Positions 10,860-22,472 are shown, counted from the stretch's first letter. The stretch: DNA of 64,000 nt from Protonemura montana (GCA_947568835.1 OX387608.1:9834001-9898000); one strand, 5' to 3'. Numbers and translations: made by a program. Notes: a model not told the origin generated them from the letters alone.

Positions 10860-13800
10860 GTGATGAGCTTCTAAAATATGCACACAAGTATTACACATTA
10901 CAGCTTATAAAATCTGACGTCTACCATCGCACTTCTAACCGAATGCCATTCAACTACGGAAATTTTAAAAAGAAAAAAACCATCTTCAAACGACCACCCA
11001 AGAAATCCGATCGTTAAACCGAAACGAAAATGCACATAACAGTTTTTACACTTCACTCCCCAAACCTGACTTACGTTTATAACATATTTGATTTCTTTAT
11101 GCGTCTATTCTACAAGAATGCTTTAACATTAAGAAGGTACTTTAAATAGGATTTTCATAGCATCGCCCCTATACCTTAACGGTGCTAGCTGCTCGCCGGG
11201 CGATTCATAAGCGGGTAGCTATTTTTGTTACCAGCCGTATAAACTAGCCCGTGCGACACACCGCGTTTATGGGTCCCAAATGAAATAAATTACATTAAGA
11301 AAGGGCGAAAGTGAAAGAAGGAACAAAAATCGTGTCGGTGCTACATTCGGTGATGGCGAGAGAGTGCGTGGGGTTGGTGGAGAGAGCTAAGCAGTGTGCC
11401 GGTTTTCTGCCAAGCAACAAGACAGGTTCGGAATTGGCTGTCACTAGATTAGAACGGCTAGCCCATGGTCTGTTTTCTCTTTGTTTTTCTTTTTCCACCG
11501 GCTAACCAACCGCAGAGAGGGCTGGCCACCGAGAAAACTTGCCTCTCTTTTCACTCGTGACTAACATTAAATGTCACTGCGAGAGACATGTCGGCTGAAA
11601 ATGGTTTCGTCGAGCGCGAAATTCAGAAAGACGTTTCGTTTGGGATTGCGAAAAGCACGTTTTGTCTCAGATTTGTAGGCTAGGATGAAAAAAAAAAAGG
11701 AATTAAATATAAAAAAGTTACTAGTTGCATGTGCTACGACGGTTTCAATTTCATAACGTTACAGTAAAACTTTTTAAATAGACCAAGTTTATCAAGAACG
11801 TAAAGCAAGTTATGCATCAAGATTTCAGTAAATTTGTTTCAATTCAATATACATGCCTTTCGGTGGGCTTCACTTTCAAAAAGCTAGCAGCACTAATGAT
11901 TTCGAAGCAAATGGACTGGAAGAAACCCAGTTTAACCTAAACAGATTCGTGTAACGCTATAGATAACACTTCACTTGGCATCGAACTTTTCAACAGACTC
12001 AGCTGATATTTTCCAGTAAGCGCGTTTTTCCGCTCTCTTCTTGTTTCAATCACGAGTTTGGCCAAGTGAATTGGATCACAGAATCTTCTTACTGCCCCTG
12101 GTCCCGCTTTTCACTAGAAGAATTTTCCTTTTGTTTTGCGAGAGAGATCGCATTAGTGGGCGAGTCCAAAAGAGCGTTAAAAGAGCACTTGGGATTGATT
12201 GGGGCTCTCTAGGAAGTAATTCCAAAGAACCCATACTGCCAAATTATCGTTAGTTTAAAAGTAAGCGACATGGAACAGTGTATTGGTTTCTTTTCCCATT
12301 TGTTCGAGATTGAATAGACTTTAAGGGAAATTTAGTAAAGCCGTCGGCTACGTTCTTCGTGAGAAGAAGATACATGCGATTTAAGTTGGTGAGAGTAGGT
12401 GTACCCTGGCCATTTCAAGGATTCGCAATTTAAATCAGATTAGGCAGAAAAAATGGGATCTGATTAAAAACTGTGCTAGAAAATAATTTGTGATGCGTCA
12501 AAATGTCGTTTTACTAAAAAAACTTTCATTCAAAAATTTTAATATCTGCTAAATTTTGAAAGAAATGTGTGGCAATTTTGTATCATTGGTGGAGGAGCCA
12601 ACTTAAATTGCTCTGCGGGATGCGTTCATTGGCGATCAAAATTATAAGTTTTTTTTTTAAGATTCGAGCATTTTCATCTAAATACATTGCATATAAAAAT
12701 GTAATGACCAGTGAAAAAGCCAATTCCAAATTTAAGACAATCACAAATTTTCAGGTACTTTGTACCTATTTCGTGCAGTTTTACCAAACGGTCCGCATCC
12801 GGTATTTCTTTGTTTCACGAGACCATTAATCACAAAAACTCGAAGAAAAACCACAAAAAACAATCGACGAGTTCAGAAAAAACCATCACGTTTTCACTCC
12901 ACGGCCAGCGCCCGTATATATAAATATCACACAACATTTTGCCAGAAACATATTTTATGCGGAACAGGATGCAGCGAGGAAAAATGTCAGAATCAGGTGG
13001 CGTCTAAAATTGAACGTTCGTTACACAAAGGACAGAAACAAAGCCAGGCGAGCCAGAGATATGTTTTCTTTGTTACACTTGTGCATTGCCAGCAAACAAA
13101 CGACTGCATAGCACGTTTGTAGACAGAACGGCTTTGTTTGAGATAGACATGCAATCCGTTGCTCTCAACTTTCGAATGCATTACTTGAAAATAACTAGTA
13201 TATGCAATGCAGCGTACATATTTCATACTATAATTCATTTTTGTCGGGTATTTGATAATAAAGATAGCTAGCGATATTTGTTTGGGGTTGGATTCGGTTG
13301 GGCAATTGTATCCCCGCTGTCTTTTTAGAGCATTTGAGGAATAGTCGGAACAGATTGTAAATCATTGAAGTCTTTATCTTCTCATGTCGGGCGTTTCACT
13401 TCAAAATCAGGCAATCGTTTTGTAGAACGTATATTTACTTGACCAATGTACCTACTATATTGCAGACCGTGGTTTATCCAGTACTTTGTAATTAAACAGA
13501 TATAGAATCATTCAAAAAAATTTCAAACATTTTTACAACGACCATCGTAGTCAAACGGTTTTGTCCCACAACAATTTTCAATAGCAGAGATATTAAAGTT
13601 GATTCATGCTTATAGGACCTTGAACGAACGCAACTTGTTTGGTTTGCCTATTCACTAACAGGTGGCGTTTATTATTTTTAGCATGCGACAAATTTAAAAA
13701 TGTTCCATTATATCAGCTGATTTTTCAGGCAGTTAGTTTTTTCATCTGTGTTTAGTGCGTGAAAGTGTGTTAATTGCTAAGTGAAGTGATTAAATGTCTA

Positions 13801-14984
13801 GAAACAATACAGCAATGACATTTTCTTGTCACCTAATTGGTTAATTAAGATGTTTGTCGTCTACACTTCAGAGAGATGATTTCTTGAACTGGTACGTGCT
13901 TTCTATAGTTGTGATAATTAATAGGGACAGATTTCGCGAGCTGACTAAAGGCTATCAATTAATCTAGCCAAGACATTCGTGGTTCGTTAGTGCTAGCCAG
14001 TGAGATTGTGCGCGTTTATATCTATATAGATGTTTGTGGAGATCCACTTTATCTAGCACTATAGGAGAGAGTGCATTTTTGGCAAGCTCCAGAACTCGAC
14101 GGCGACGTGGTTTGATTTGTACAATGCACTACATATTCGGTGAAATAGTTCTGTCATTTCAAGATATAACTTTTTTGTCCCATTAAAATCGTCGCTTGAG
14201 CATGTTTATATCAATACAGTTTTTATATTATAAAATTATTTATCTATTTTTTTTTTGTTAAAGAGAAGAAGGTTTGAATGGGAAGGTAGGGCACATAATT
14301 CGATTATGTACCATATGGCTTTTGATAAAAATTAGACTAGCATGATGAAAAACCAACAAGACCAAATTTGATAACAGAAATGAACTGTATTTAGTAGGAA
14401 AGAAAACGGGTTTCTTTGTTTTATATAAAAAAAAAACGTCAAGGAAATCTGTATGAATTTTATTGCCATAACTTTTTTTTGGCAAAAATAGGTCCAGATG
14501 TCTTTGCTATGGTGGTTCTCATAAAAAAAAAGACAGCCTTTTTCCTAAAATGGAACGGAATAATTTTTTGAAAATGCAGTTTTCTATTACGTGTTGGCTT
14601 GCCGGGATGTTTTCCGAGCTCTCCACAGCTCTGTTTTTTTCCAAAACGCGTTGAATTTGTTTCAACACTGTAATTTTCATAAAATATTCACCAGCCAACG
14701 ATCTGTTAAAAGCTTTAATAACGGCTCCGTAATTTCGCTTCTCTCGCGGAAACTTTTCGAAACTATATTAAAATACACGACAAAGTTAGAAAATAAGTAT
14801 ATATAGAAATACTGTTAAAATTGTTACACCCTATGATATAATATTCCTCAAAAACCATCTCAGACATAATTACAAGCTTAAAACATGATCATGAATTTAC
14901 TATCAAAAAGTACACACTTTCAATCAGTCGCTAAGTGCCCCGCACGGTAAGCGCTCGCTGCTTTACAATTTCAAAAGAATAGGT
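10860..14984. other. Intronic stretch without recognised genes
   Basis: The only compositional feature is a GC-richer patch at about 11160-11560, open on both strands (11311-11505 + and 11295-11498 -). The frame at 12760-13122 (120 codons) has no motif I recognise and low-GC third positions. No shared repeat was noticed. Confidence 0.4.
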
Positions 14985-14989
14985 TTTTC

Positions 14990-15200
14990 TACGGTGTTTA
15001 GACTCAAATACACTTTATCTAATCCAAGCACTTGTTTTGACAAAAACTTTTTAAGCTGGCTTTTGAATGCTAAGTGAAGAACAAATAAATTCCCCGACGT
15101 TTTGTAACTTGCTACAGACATGACATTTCTCCGAAAACAAAAGAACAACAGCACCTAGAAAAGGCATCCTAAATGCATCTCACTAAAATGATCAAGGTCA
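14990..15200 (+). repeat. Unclassified short repeat, copy R3
   Basis: A near-complete copy. It starts at GGTGTTTAGACTCAAATACA and runs through TTTTTAAGCTGGCTTTTGAA and TGCTAAGTGAAGAACAAA to GGCATCCTAAATGCATCTCA. About 20 bp around the middle GTTACTTxxTCAAGGG motif is missing compared with R1 and R2. Confidence 0.7.
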
Positions 15201-15594
15201 AAAATTAATACAACTGACATATTTTGTTTTATCGAAGAAAGAACCCGAACATGCTTTTGACTCATTCTTGACTTAACACACTTGCTTTTAATGTTCTTTT
15301 TGAACTCGTCGAGCTTAGCATTCTTGGCGTAATGTGACCTGATGAGCTCTTAAACCGAACGACGTCATTTTGCATGAATTAAACTCGAGAAGAATAGCCC
15401 GGAAATCCTTACGGAAAATGAACACTCTGCATACAAGATCTTGACGTGGAATTTAAAAAAAAAAGAGCAACCGTTTTTTTCAACAGGGGTAATGAGTAAC
15501 TGAGGAAAGTTCAAGACGTGTTAACTGCAGTTAAGTGTCATACGATCCCAGTTAGGTTAGTACATGATCTTCTATGATCTTAAACTGCTAATAC

Positions 15595-15960
15595 CATTGT
15601 GTTTATAGGTGTAATCAGAGGGCCAGCGTTCATGTTACGCTTTCTGTTGAGCAAACGAGCAGGCAACACGTGGTAATGGTAGATGCCACGCGATGGCGCT
15701 TGCGGATTTTTTCAAAAAACATTTACAAACAAAATATCGATATACAAAAACACATATATATTTATCAATCGTCGAAGTAAGCATCAATAAAGACTAATTG
15801 AGCGCACACTAGTCTGCAATTATGGAAATCTATAAAAAAACGAGTTAAATTTATTGGACGACAGTGACTCCATCTAGCAGCATCTTCAATTTGGCGGCTA
15901 TTTTTCGTGAAGACAGTTTTTCATTAACGCTGGCCCTCTGAAATAACCTATAAACTTAAT
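15595..15960 (-). mobile_element. MITE copy M2, reference copy with intact terminal inverted repeats
   Basis: The left end TCAGAGGGCCAGCGTT (15615-15630) and right end AACGCTGGCCCTCTGA (15926-15941) are perfect inverted repeats of 16 bp. The similarity extends outward through GTTTATAGG (left) and CCTATAAAC (right) and inward with mismatches, giving arms of about 45 bp. The interior carries GATGGCGCTTGCGG, AATATCGATATAC and GACTCCATCTAGCAGCATC blocks found in all other copies. There is no coding capacity, so it is a non-autonomous DNA element. The transposase superfamily cannot be told, because the target duplication is unclear. Confidence 0.85.
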
Positions 15961-16417
15961 TTCTTATACCAAGAGTTGGGTTTAATATTTCTTAGTTCTA
16001 ATTCCGTAAGATGATATCGCAAGACAACTTTCTATGAACTAAAATTATATCTTGAAAGTAAATTCTCTGGCTAACTTTATTCCACTTCTCTATCATCATA
16101 TATCATCCAGCACAAAGTTAACAACCGTTCGACTCGGAACTTTATAAAAAGGACAATTTTTTTAGGATATTCTATTCACCATGTAACTCAACAAGTTTAT
16201 TTGAAACTAGTCATTTTCTCCGTTGAAGAGTTCGTCAAACAATTTTGTCTATTCCACTCACTGGTCAACGTAAAATGACGATGCATATACGTGCGCCGTA
16301 TTATTTATATATCACTTCACCACGAGCGAATTAATTATTAGTTAATTTCACTCAGCGCACAACATCGTTTTTGGGTGACTGTCATCATGCACCATGCAGA
16401 GAAGTAGGGTAATTGTG

Positions 16418-16592
16418 CTGTGAAATCAGATTTAAATTGCAAATACTGGCAATGAGCGGAGTATTTTTACTAAAAATACTAACTCCAAAAAATGGGAACC
16501 GGGTACTTGAACCCCGATCTCCACCTAACGTTGTTGTTGCTCTTACCAATTGAGCTCATTGAAAGTGGACTTTTTGAGAGGTTCTCAGGTTA
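16418..16592 (-). mobile_element. Hairpin-flanked tRNA-headed element, copy H2
   Basis: The tail AATCAGATTTAAATTGCAAA comes first, then a weakened arm (TTTACTAAAAATACTAACTC), then an antisense tRNA-like core with ACTTGAACCCCGATCTCC (B box) and ACCAATTGAGCT (A box). A short right arm (TTTTTGAGAGGTTCTCAG) closes it. The hairpin is less perfect than in H1, H3, H5 and H6. Confidence 0.65.
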
Positions 16593-16830
16593 GGTTTTTC
16601 CCAAATTTTCATCTATAAGTTGGATCTCTTACTCACAGAAACATCGGAATTTCACTGCATGTGATTGGAAGTCGTCATGGCAATAGTTTCAACTAACACT
16701 TCAACTAGGAGGCGAGATTTTGGTAAGACTGGGCCCAAGTGCATTTGATGAGAATGACGGATCTCCAAGGAGTAGAACCATGAGGCTGTGAATACCCACA
16801 GTCACTCTGAATACAGTGACGCTATACGAC
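16593..16830 (-). repeat. Block U1, shared with 22105-22258 and 47889-47985
   Basis: It directly follows H2. It contains ACTCACAGAAACATCGG, then ACTGGGCCCAAGTGC, then GATGAGAATGACGGATCTCC and GTGAATACCCACAGTCACTC. The first half matches the reverse complement of the block next to H4, and the second half matches the reverse complement of 47889-47985. It is unclassified and non-coding. Confidence 0.6.
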
Positions 16831-17499
16831 GCATATATTTCTTTTATTTTTCATTAATTTCTTATATATATTTATTTTATTCCATACATCAAAATGTCAA
16901 AATGTCCTAGTGTCAACAATTTTGGTGGCGGTGTAAAGGTTAAAATAAATCAAGTTTCCATCTACGTTCAATCATTATTATATTACCTGTATCAAAATGG
17001 ATAGAAATGCAAAACTATATGTTATATTCATATTAACTAGTCAAATTATCAGAGAGAGAGAGATGGGGTGAGTGTTGTTAATTATATGTATATAGATATT
17101 TGAACAATGATGGGAAGTTTGTGCTAAATAGCTTTGATATCAGTTAGCCAGAGGGGATATAGATACCATGTGTAGCCGAAACTAAAGTTTTCAACAAAAA
17201 GCTACTGGCTATATATGTCGGTCTGTGTGATATTCAGAATTCCAGTTAGAAACCACCAACAATTCGATGACGGATGAGTTTATTCAAAGGGGAGGACAAA
17301 GAGACTAATTGGCATTTTGAACAACTCGACTCACTCGAATTGTTCATTGGACATAAATGAACCCCGCACTTTCGAAATAAGAGACACTGCATGAATTCTC
17401 ATGTTGACATATCTGGCGTTATAATTGAAGTGTTCGAGTAGTAATTTACTATCACGGATACCATCGGTAGAATTGTTACCAACCGGTTTTACAGTTTAA

Positions 17500-17528
17500 T
17501 GTGTTTTTTTTTTTTTTTTTTTTTTTTA
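17500..17528. repeat. Long poly-T tract
   Basis: An uninterrupted run of more than 20 T. It may be the reverse-strand poly-A tail of an unrecognised retroelement. I see no matching target duplication. Confidence 0.9.
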
Positions 17529-17736
17529 ATTCTGGCTTTTTGGAAAAGAACAGACATTTATCTAGTTACTGGAAAAAAACTAAGCAAATTTAGCTTAGAA
17601 AACCTTTCAGATTTTTTCAATAAACCAAACATTTTTTAAAAGGAATAAATACAATTTTAAATTTTTTTTCTTAAAATCTATTGAACTACCGATAGTTTAA
17701 CATCACTAGTAAATAACTGATAGAGATAACCGGTAA

Positions 17737-18159
17737 CCGAACGGTTTGGTGTGTTAGAAACACCGGTTCTCGTGTAATCATCGAAGTTAAGCAACACTGC
17801 GCTGAGTCAGGTATTGGATGGGTGACCATCATACACATGACCAGTTCTGTTCGGGAAAGAGGTTGGAGGAATGAAAGTTAGTACAACAACTTCACTCGCC
17901 TTGCTTATCAATCTCTCGACAGCATGGATTTGTGGAGGAATCCTGCTGTTCGAGTTGTACCGTCCTTTGGAAGGTACGTTAAGCCGGTGGTCTCCTTGAT
18001 GCTTTTCGACAGGAGTAGGCTACGTGCCGGTACCGGGTTTCCCCTCCTCCCTTCTAGACTAGGTTAGGTTTATCATCATTATCCTCATCATAATCCACTC
18101 ATTCACCGACGCCATTAGACTAGGACCGCATGACCAGATGTCAAAACAGTGCGTCGTAG
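17737..18159 (+). mobile_element. 5S-rRNA-derived SINE, copy S2 (most complete)
   Basis: The head GAACGGTTTGGTGTGTTAG is followed by ACACCGGTTCTCGTGTAATC, CGAAGTTAAGCAACACTGCG and TATTGGATGGGTGACC. These align in order with the 5' part, box A and box C of animal 5S rRNA. The body contains TTCGGGAAAGAGGTTGGAGG and GGAGTAGGCTACGTGCCGGT. The tail contains TTCACCGACGCCATTAGACT and AACAGTGCGTCGTA. It is the longest copy in the window (about 420 bp) and serves as local reference for the others. Confidence 0.93.
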
Positions 18160-18299
18160 ATGAGTTCATTTTTAACTTTCGTTTTTACTTTGTACTTCTC
18201 TGAAAAAGAGCACCACTCATGCGTTCCACTAACCACTCAACACGAATTTTTCAAATTAGTACTTTAAAAATATGGCCATGAAAACTGTATCTGCAATGC

Positions 18300-18505
18300 T
18301 CAACATAACAATGTGTCTGGATTTTTCGATGAACATTTTGATGAAAATGTTTGTAAATATTTATTTCAAAACCCGTATATGTATATTTATATGAAAAAAT
18401 GAATATATCCGAGTTTAGAGATTTTTAACGCGTCCTGCGAATTTCTTTAAAATCAGTTCAGTCGCTTGGCGGGAAGAGAGCAAACAAACACACATAAAAT
18501 AAACA
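18300..18505 (+). repeat. Possible LINE 3' tail fragment
   Basis: AAAATCAGTTCAGTCGCTTG (about 18450) followed by a GC-rich pentamer and AGAGCAAACAAACACACATA resembles the tail common to RTE-type LINEs in arthropods, where a 'cgGTTCAGtagtttt...' motif precedes a simple-repeat end. No reverse transcriptase sequence lies upstream. Confidence 0.35.
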
Positions 18506-18682
18506 TCCCGTATTTTTCTTCTGGGTATTCAAATTAAGTCATCGCTTCGCTCATTCAATGCACGTATATTGCTCTTCGCCACTGCACGACAAACTTTATA
18601 AGAACTCTCCATCCACGAGCCAGGTCATCGCAATTATCGGCAACATGCTTTAACCATTGTCGAGGACGGGGCAGTGGGTCCC

Positions 18683-18766
18683 GGGCCCTCCATATGCCCT
18701 CAAGGGCCCTCCGCATGCCCTGAAGGGCCCTCCATATTCCCTCAAGGGCCCTCAGCATGCAATGAG
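18683..18766. repeat. 21-bp minisatellite, four units
   Basis: Four head-to-tail 21-bp units start at 18683, 18704, 18725 and 18746, each beginning GGGCCCTC and ending in CC(T)CAA/GAA-like bases. The last unit has diverged. It is far richer in G and C than the surroundings and each unit carries the palindrome GGGCCC. Because 21 is divisible by three, frames are open through it on both strands, but I see no start context or codon bias supporting a gene. Confidence 0.9.
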
Positions 18767-19121
18767 CCATCAAACTCGATGCAATACCTATATGTGTATA
18801 CTAACAATAGACGAGAAACATACTTCCGGGTGCACGATATAGCTCATTATTCATGCAATTTCTGAGCGTTGGTCTTGTTTTCCATGTTGTATTAGATGGA
18901 TTGAAGATGTAACGGAAAACAAAAAGACCCTAAGAAGGTAGAAGTTAGAAGAGTAATGGGTTATTGATTGGAAAGTAATCTGATTTTGTTGTCGATACAT
19001 CTTTTAGATGTAATGGGATAGGTGGCAGCCGGAGTGGTGAGGTGAGGGGATAGGTCGATGATATTCACCTGTTAAGGATGATACAGTACCTATAGGGGGT
19101 AACGTTGATGGAGGAGCCAGA

Positions 19122-19240
19122 TCTTGGGAAACGTCGGGAAATGTAGTTGTCCTTTACGTAGCATTCAAAACCCGTTTCAAATAGTTTTTGCTAAAACTAG
19201 TGCTAAGGATAAATCAAGCAGACATGAGTCTAAAAACAAT
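19122..19240 (-). repeat. Unclassified short repeat, copy R4 (partial)
   Basis: A half-copy with AAACGTCGGGAAATGTAGTT, TAGCATTCAAAACCCGTTTC, CTAAAACTAGTGCTAAGGAT and GACATGAGTCTAAAAACAAT. It is nearly identical to the corresponding half of R6 at 47037-47150. The other half is absent. Confidence 0.75.
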
Positions 19241-19403
19241 CCCAAGCGTGATTTATTTTTCGGAAAATTTATGATATCATCCGTATTCTTAAAAATAACT
19301 TTATTAATATATATATTTTTTTTTTTGCAATTCTATGCAATACATTATCTGTTTTAGTTAGTCAAGCCAGTGAGAGAAGATAGCATCTCAAGTACTGGCC
19401 CCT

Positions 19404-19735
19404 CAGCATTGCCACCAACTCATGAATGAAATTTTAGTTATTGTTTTAGGTGCAGGATTTGAAAGTGTTTGTAATATTCTCAAAATAATTCTCAAGATAG
19501 TTTTAATTGGTTGCGAAATTCTCAAAATAGCTCGAAAAAAAACATCTGGCACGAAAACAGCTTTAAAGCAAAATAAAAATGGCGGACATCAGCGGAGATA
19601 ATTTAAGTGTTTTATAAATGACAACTGGCTAGCGTGTCACCCCAAAACGACTGGTGGCGTCACTGCTGTAAAGATATTTTTCTCGCTGCCCGATGTAAAG
19701 TACAGTACTTACTTTAAAACTCTGTACAATTATTA
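19404..19735 (+). repeat. Unclassified repeat T, copy T1
   Basis: It contains CAGCATTGCCACCAACTCAT, TTCTCAAAATAGCTCGAAAA, CATCTGGCACGAAAACAGCT, ATGGCGGACATCAGCGGAGA and GTCACCCCAAAACGACTGGT. The same series appears at 27438-27750 and 40984-41297. No protein or Pol III boxes were recognised. Confidence 0.7.
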
Positions 19736-21156
19736 ATTACTAATTTTGATCCGCATCTCATAGCTCTCTGAAGAAACCAGAGTCATTGGGCTGTCAAAGG
19801 TTAATAGTCAAACCAAAATTGGCTCGAGAACCTGCAATAAAACTAGAGAATTAAAGTTGAATCGATTTCAGAGACAAAGAAAAGTGAATTTGAAAGAGAA
19901 TGCTTTCCGAGTGCTAGCTAGTTCAACCATTTGTCTACCCAGCACGACATTAACTGGCAATCATATATCTTCTCCCGCGCAGAGAGTCTGTAATAGTCTG
20001 GAAAAGTTTGGCTGATTTTAGTTTTTCACGTGGTTAACCATGTTAATTTCTGGAAAAAAAACAGAGATCAACTTCATTCCGGCTGGTCACAATCATTTCA
20101 GTACGCGCTAACTTTGCATGACATTGACTAATAGATTTTAATGGCTAGCGAAAAAAAAATCTATTCCAGGCAGTAAAGTTTATCCCCAGAACTCAGGTGC
20201 GTTGATTTTAGACATAGGGTCTTTGTTCATGTATTCGTAAAAGTCAATATTTACCTCTGAAACATGTTGGTTAAGAGAATTGATTGGGCACCACTGTCTA
20301 ACTTTGATCCATTCATTGAAATTATTTATGATGCTTACCGGAGGGTTAAGGGTTGGACAAGAGTTGGTAAAAATGCTTTGATGGTTGAGTATAAATGGGT
20401 TAAAATTTTAACATCTGACAAGATGGACACGAATCTAACAAATACAGTATTCGTATTGTCACTTGATAACAAAAAAAAATAACAGTTCACCTGAGTTTTG
20501 GCAGTATATATGCAAAAAAAATAACTACATTCTTTTACCAAGTCTTATTGACAGGTGAAAACTAGAAAAAAAGTCAAGTAACGTAATCAGTAACTTTTGT
20601 AATCAGTAATGCACTTCTGTTAAGTAATCGCAGGACTTTGCTATAACGTTTTGGTCCAATCAGGTCAAATTGCAAGTGAATGAGTTTAATTTACAAGTCA
20701 ATTCCCAATGAGTATGTAAATGCGTTGACATCACATTTTACCTTTTATACCTTTAGAAACCTTTGCACAGACGGCCCACTGTGAGGCATGCGTTCGATAG
20801 CCACACAGATAGAGGTCTGCTATTTATTCGAACATGAACCAAATTCACTGTAATTACTTTATATTGAAACTAATCAATTCGCTACCCGGCTAATCATTAC
20901 TGGGGTCCGGGTTATGTGTGTACTGAAGAGAATTCATGCTCTCGTTAAGTGCTATGCAAATTTCGTCATTACCTATTTCGATGGAACTTGATGCTAGTCA
21001 CGTGTTACACTATACCGGTTATAAAGCTCAGGTATAATTAATTTACTTTGTTTTGGGGGAATCGAACAATAAAAGCTTCAACTAAACTTCGTGTCCACTT
21101 AAATTTTATGGCTTTTGGGCGAATTTATTTTCTTTTTTTTGTGAATCAATTAGAAT

Positions 21157-21290
21157 TTTTTATTATTATGAACACTTCTACCGTCTCAAGAATGTCACCG
21201 TTTGGGTATCAACTTTTGAGACGGTAGGAGTGTTCATAATAATAAAATACTCCGCGCATTGCAAGCGTTTGCAATTAAATAAGATTTCGA
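21157..21290 (+). mobile_element. Hairpin element copy H3, core reduced to a loop
   Basis: Inverted arms 21158-21189 and 21216-21247 are 32 bp each with one mismatch, separated by a 26-nt loop (AATGTCACCGTTTGGGTATC...). The tail ATACTCCGCGCATTGCAAGC follows the right arm. The tRNA-like core present in H1 has been lost, leaving a near-perfect stem-loop. Confidence 0.85.
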
Positions 21291-21773
21291 ACACTAAAAA
21301 TGTTTTTCTGTAAAAGGAGCTTTCATTTTTAAGATGCTTAATGAAAATTGCGCGTTTTGTTTTCAATTAAAATCTCCAATTACAGACTCTTTCGCAGCAA
21401 TCACGTTCAATAAGCTTCAATTTTAATTTTAATTTTTTGTTATTTCCCTAATTTTCATGTAAGATAAAGGACACTAGCAGGCATTGACATTTTTGTTTAT
21501 TTGAGTCGAACTTTGTACAGCCCTAGCCAAAATGGATTACATTTTTACCAGCAGTCTGGATCCTTTGCTTCATCCAGGTATTTGAGATTCTCAACGAGAA
21601 AATTAGATTGTCATTTCAGAGGATACCATTTCAAACTATTTTAGCTTTTCGACAAATGGAACAACACTTTTCGAAGCCTACCCCAAGGTTTCCAGTAGCA
21701 ATTCGAAAACACCCAACGATGGAATATCTGTGTAATATATATCTGAAGTACCACTTTCTCATTGTAAACTTAC

Positions 21774-21964
21774 CCGTCTATGAGCGGCACTTCGGAGAGT
21801 ATCTGTTTTGCCACCTCTAGCCGTTCCCTGCCTGTAGGGACGCTCTCTACCCTGAAACCTGCAGTCATTCTTCCGGTCTCCCGAGTGAGAAGCGTCAGCA
21901 GCAGGATGGCCACTTGCAACCGACATTCGATCCCTAAGCAGCCACCGGCCATAGCGCCAGCGCC
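21774..21964 (-). CDS. DPEP1: Membrane dipeptidase (DPEP), N-terminal exon with start codon
   Basis: The exon starts at the acceptor CTTTGCTTTACAG|GGCGCTGG (above 21964) and ends at donor GACGG|gtaagt (below 21774). The first Met is at 21952-21950. It encodes MAGGCLGIECRLQ, then a short hydrophobic stretch VAILLLTLL that fits a signal peptide, then ends LEVAKQILSEVPLIDG, the segment that precedes HND in membrane dipeptidases. The last two bases (GG) join the first base of the exon at 2001 to give Gly. The four codons before the Met (Gly-Ala-Gly-Ala) are in frame, so either an upstream exon adds coding sequence or, more simply, it is a 5' UTR exon. The upstream exon was not found. Confidence 0.85.
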
Positions 21965-22104
21965 CTGTAAAGCAAAGAGAAGTCGCTGTTATTTACCGAT
22001 TTTGTTGGGGTTGGCGTTCCAGTAATATCACTGTCCGTCCGATATTTGTTTAGGGGACTTTCGTGATAAATTTTAAACTTGTGCTTTGAGCTAGTTAGGT
22101 ACAG
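21965..22104. other. Intron upstream of the dipeptidase start exon
   Basis: The strong acceptor at 21965 implies that the transcript begins further right. No promoter or first exon could be assigned with confidence anywhere from 22 to 64 kb. Confidence 0.5.
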
Positions 22105-22258
22105 TATGACAATTTTCGTAACTCCTTGATAAAGTGGGGGTTAAATCAAATGTCATAGCAACAACTAATCACAGGCAATGAAAGTCAGATGTTTCTGTGA
22201 GTTAAGAGCTTAATTCAGAGTTGAACAATATTGTAATACTGGGCCCATACCGGAGGCC
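22105..22258 (+). repeat. Block U2, adjacent to hairpin copy H4
   Basis: AATCACAGGCAATGAAAGTC, AGATGTTTCTGTGAGTTAAG and ATACTGGGCCCA match the reverse complement of 16593-16740 (block U1). Here the block lies before the tRNA-like core, whereas U1 lies after it, in opposite orientation. Confidence 0.6.
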
Positions 22259-22284
22259 GGATCCACAAATTTACAACGTAGGGT

Positions 22285-22472
22285 TTATGCTTGTGAAATC
22301 TGATTGAAATTGCAAATGCTTGTAATTGGCAGAGTATTGAATGTTTATGAATACTAATACCCCATTTAAAAATGTGTACCCAAATAACGTCAAGAAACCT
22401 CGATTTTCACCTGTAGAGTGATCTCGGTCCCGATTGGCTACCATTTTTTGAAAGGGTTAATAAGGATTAAAT
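22285..22472 (-). mobile_element. Hairpin-flanked tRNA-headed element, copy H4
   Basis: The tail GAAATCTGATTGAAATTGCA is followed by an arm with AATACTAATACCCCATTTAA, a degraded antisense tRNA-like core (AACCTCGATTTTCACCTG, CCCGATTGGCTACC), and a right arm CATTTTTTGAAAGGGTTAAT. Confidence 0.6.

Larger units (their letters stand above)
2002..21773 (-). other. Large intron of the dipeptidase gene
   Basis: The intron is bounded by donor GG|gtaagt (below 21774) and a cttttccag-type acceptor (above 2001), and is 19,772 bp long. It is a phase-2 intron falling inside the Gly codon of the ID-G-HND motif. It contains the repeats listed separately; I saw no convincing exon inside it. Confidence 0.85.

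Noticed and set aside
17795-17860. Functional 5S rRNA gene
   Set aside because: Only the promoter-bearing part resembles 5S; the 3' third is replaced by SINE body and the first stem does not pair.
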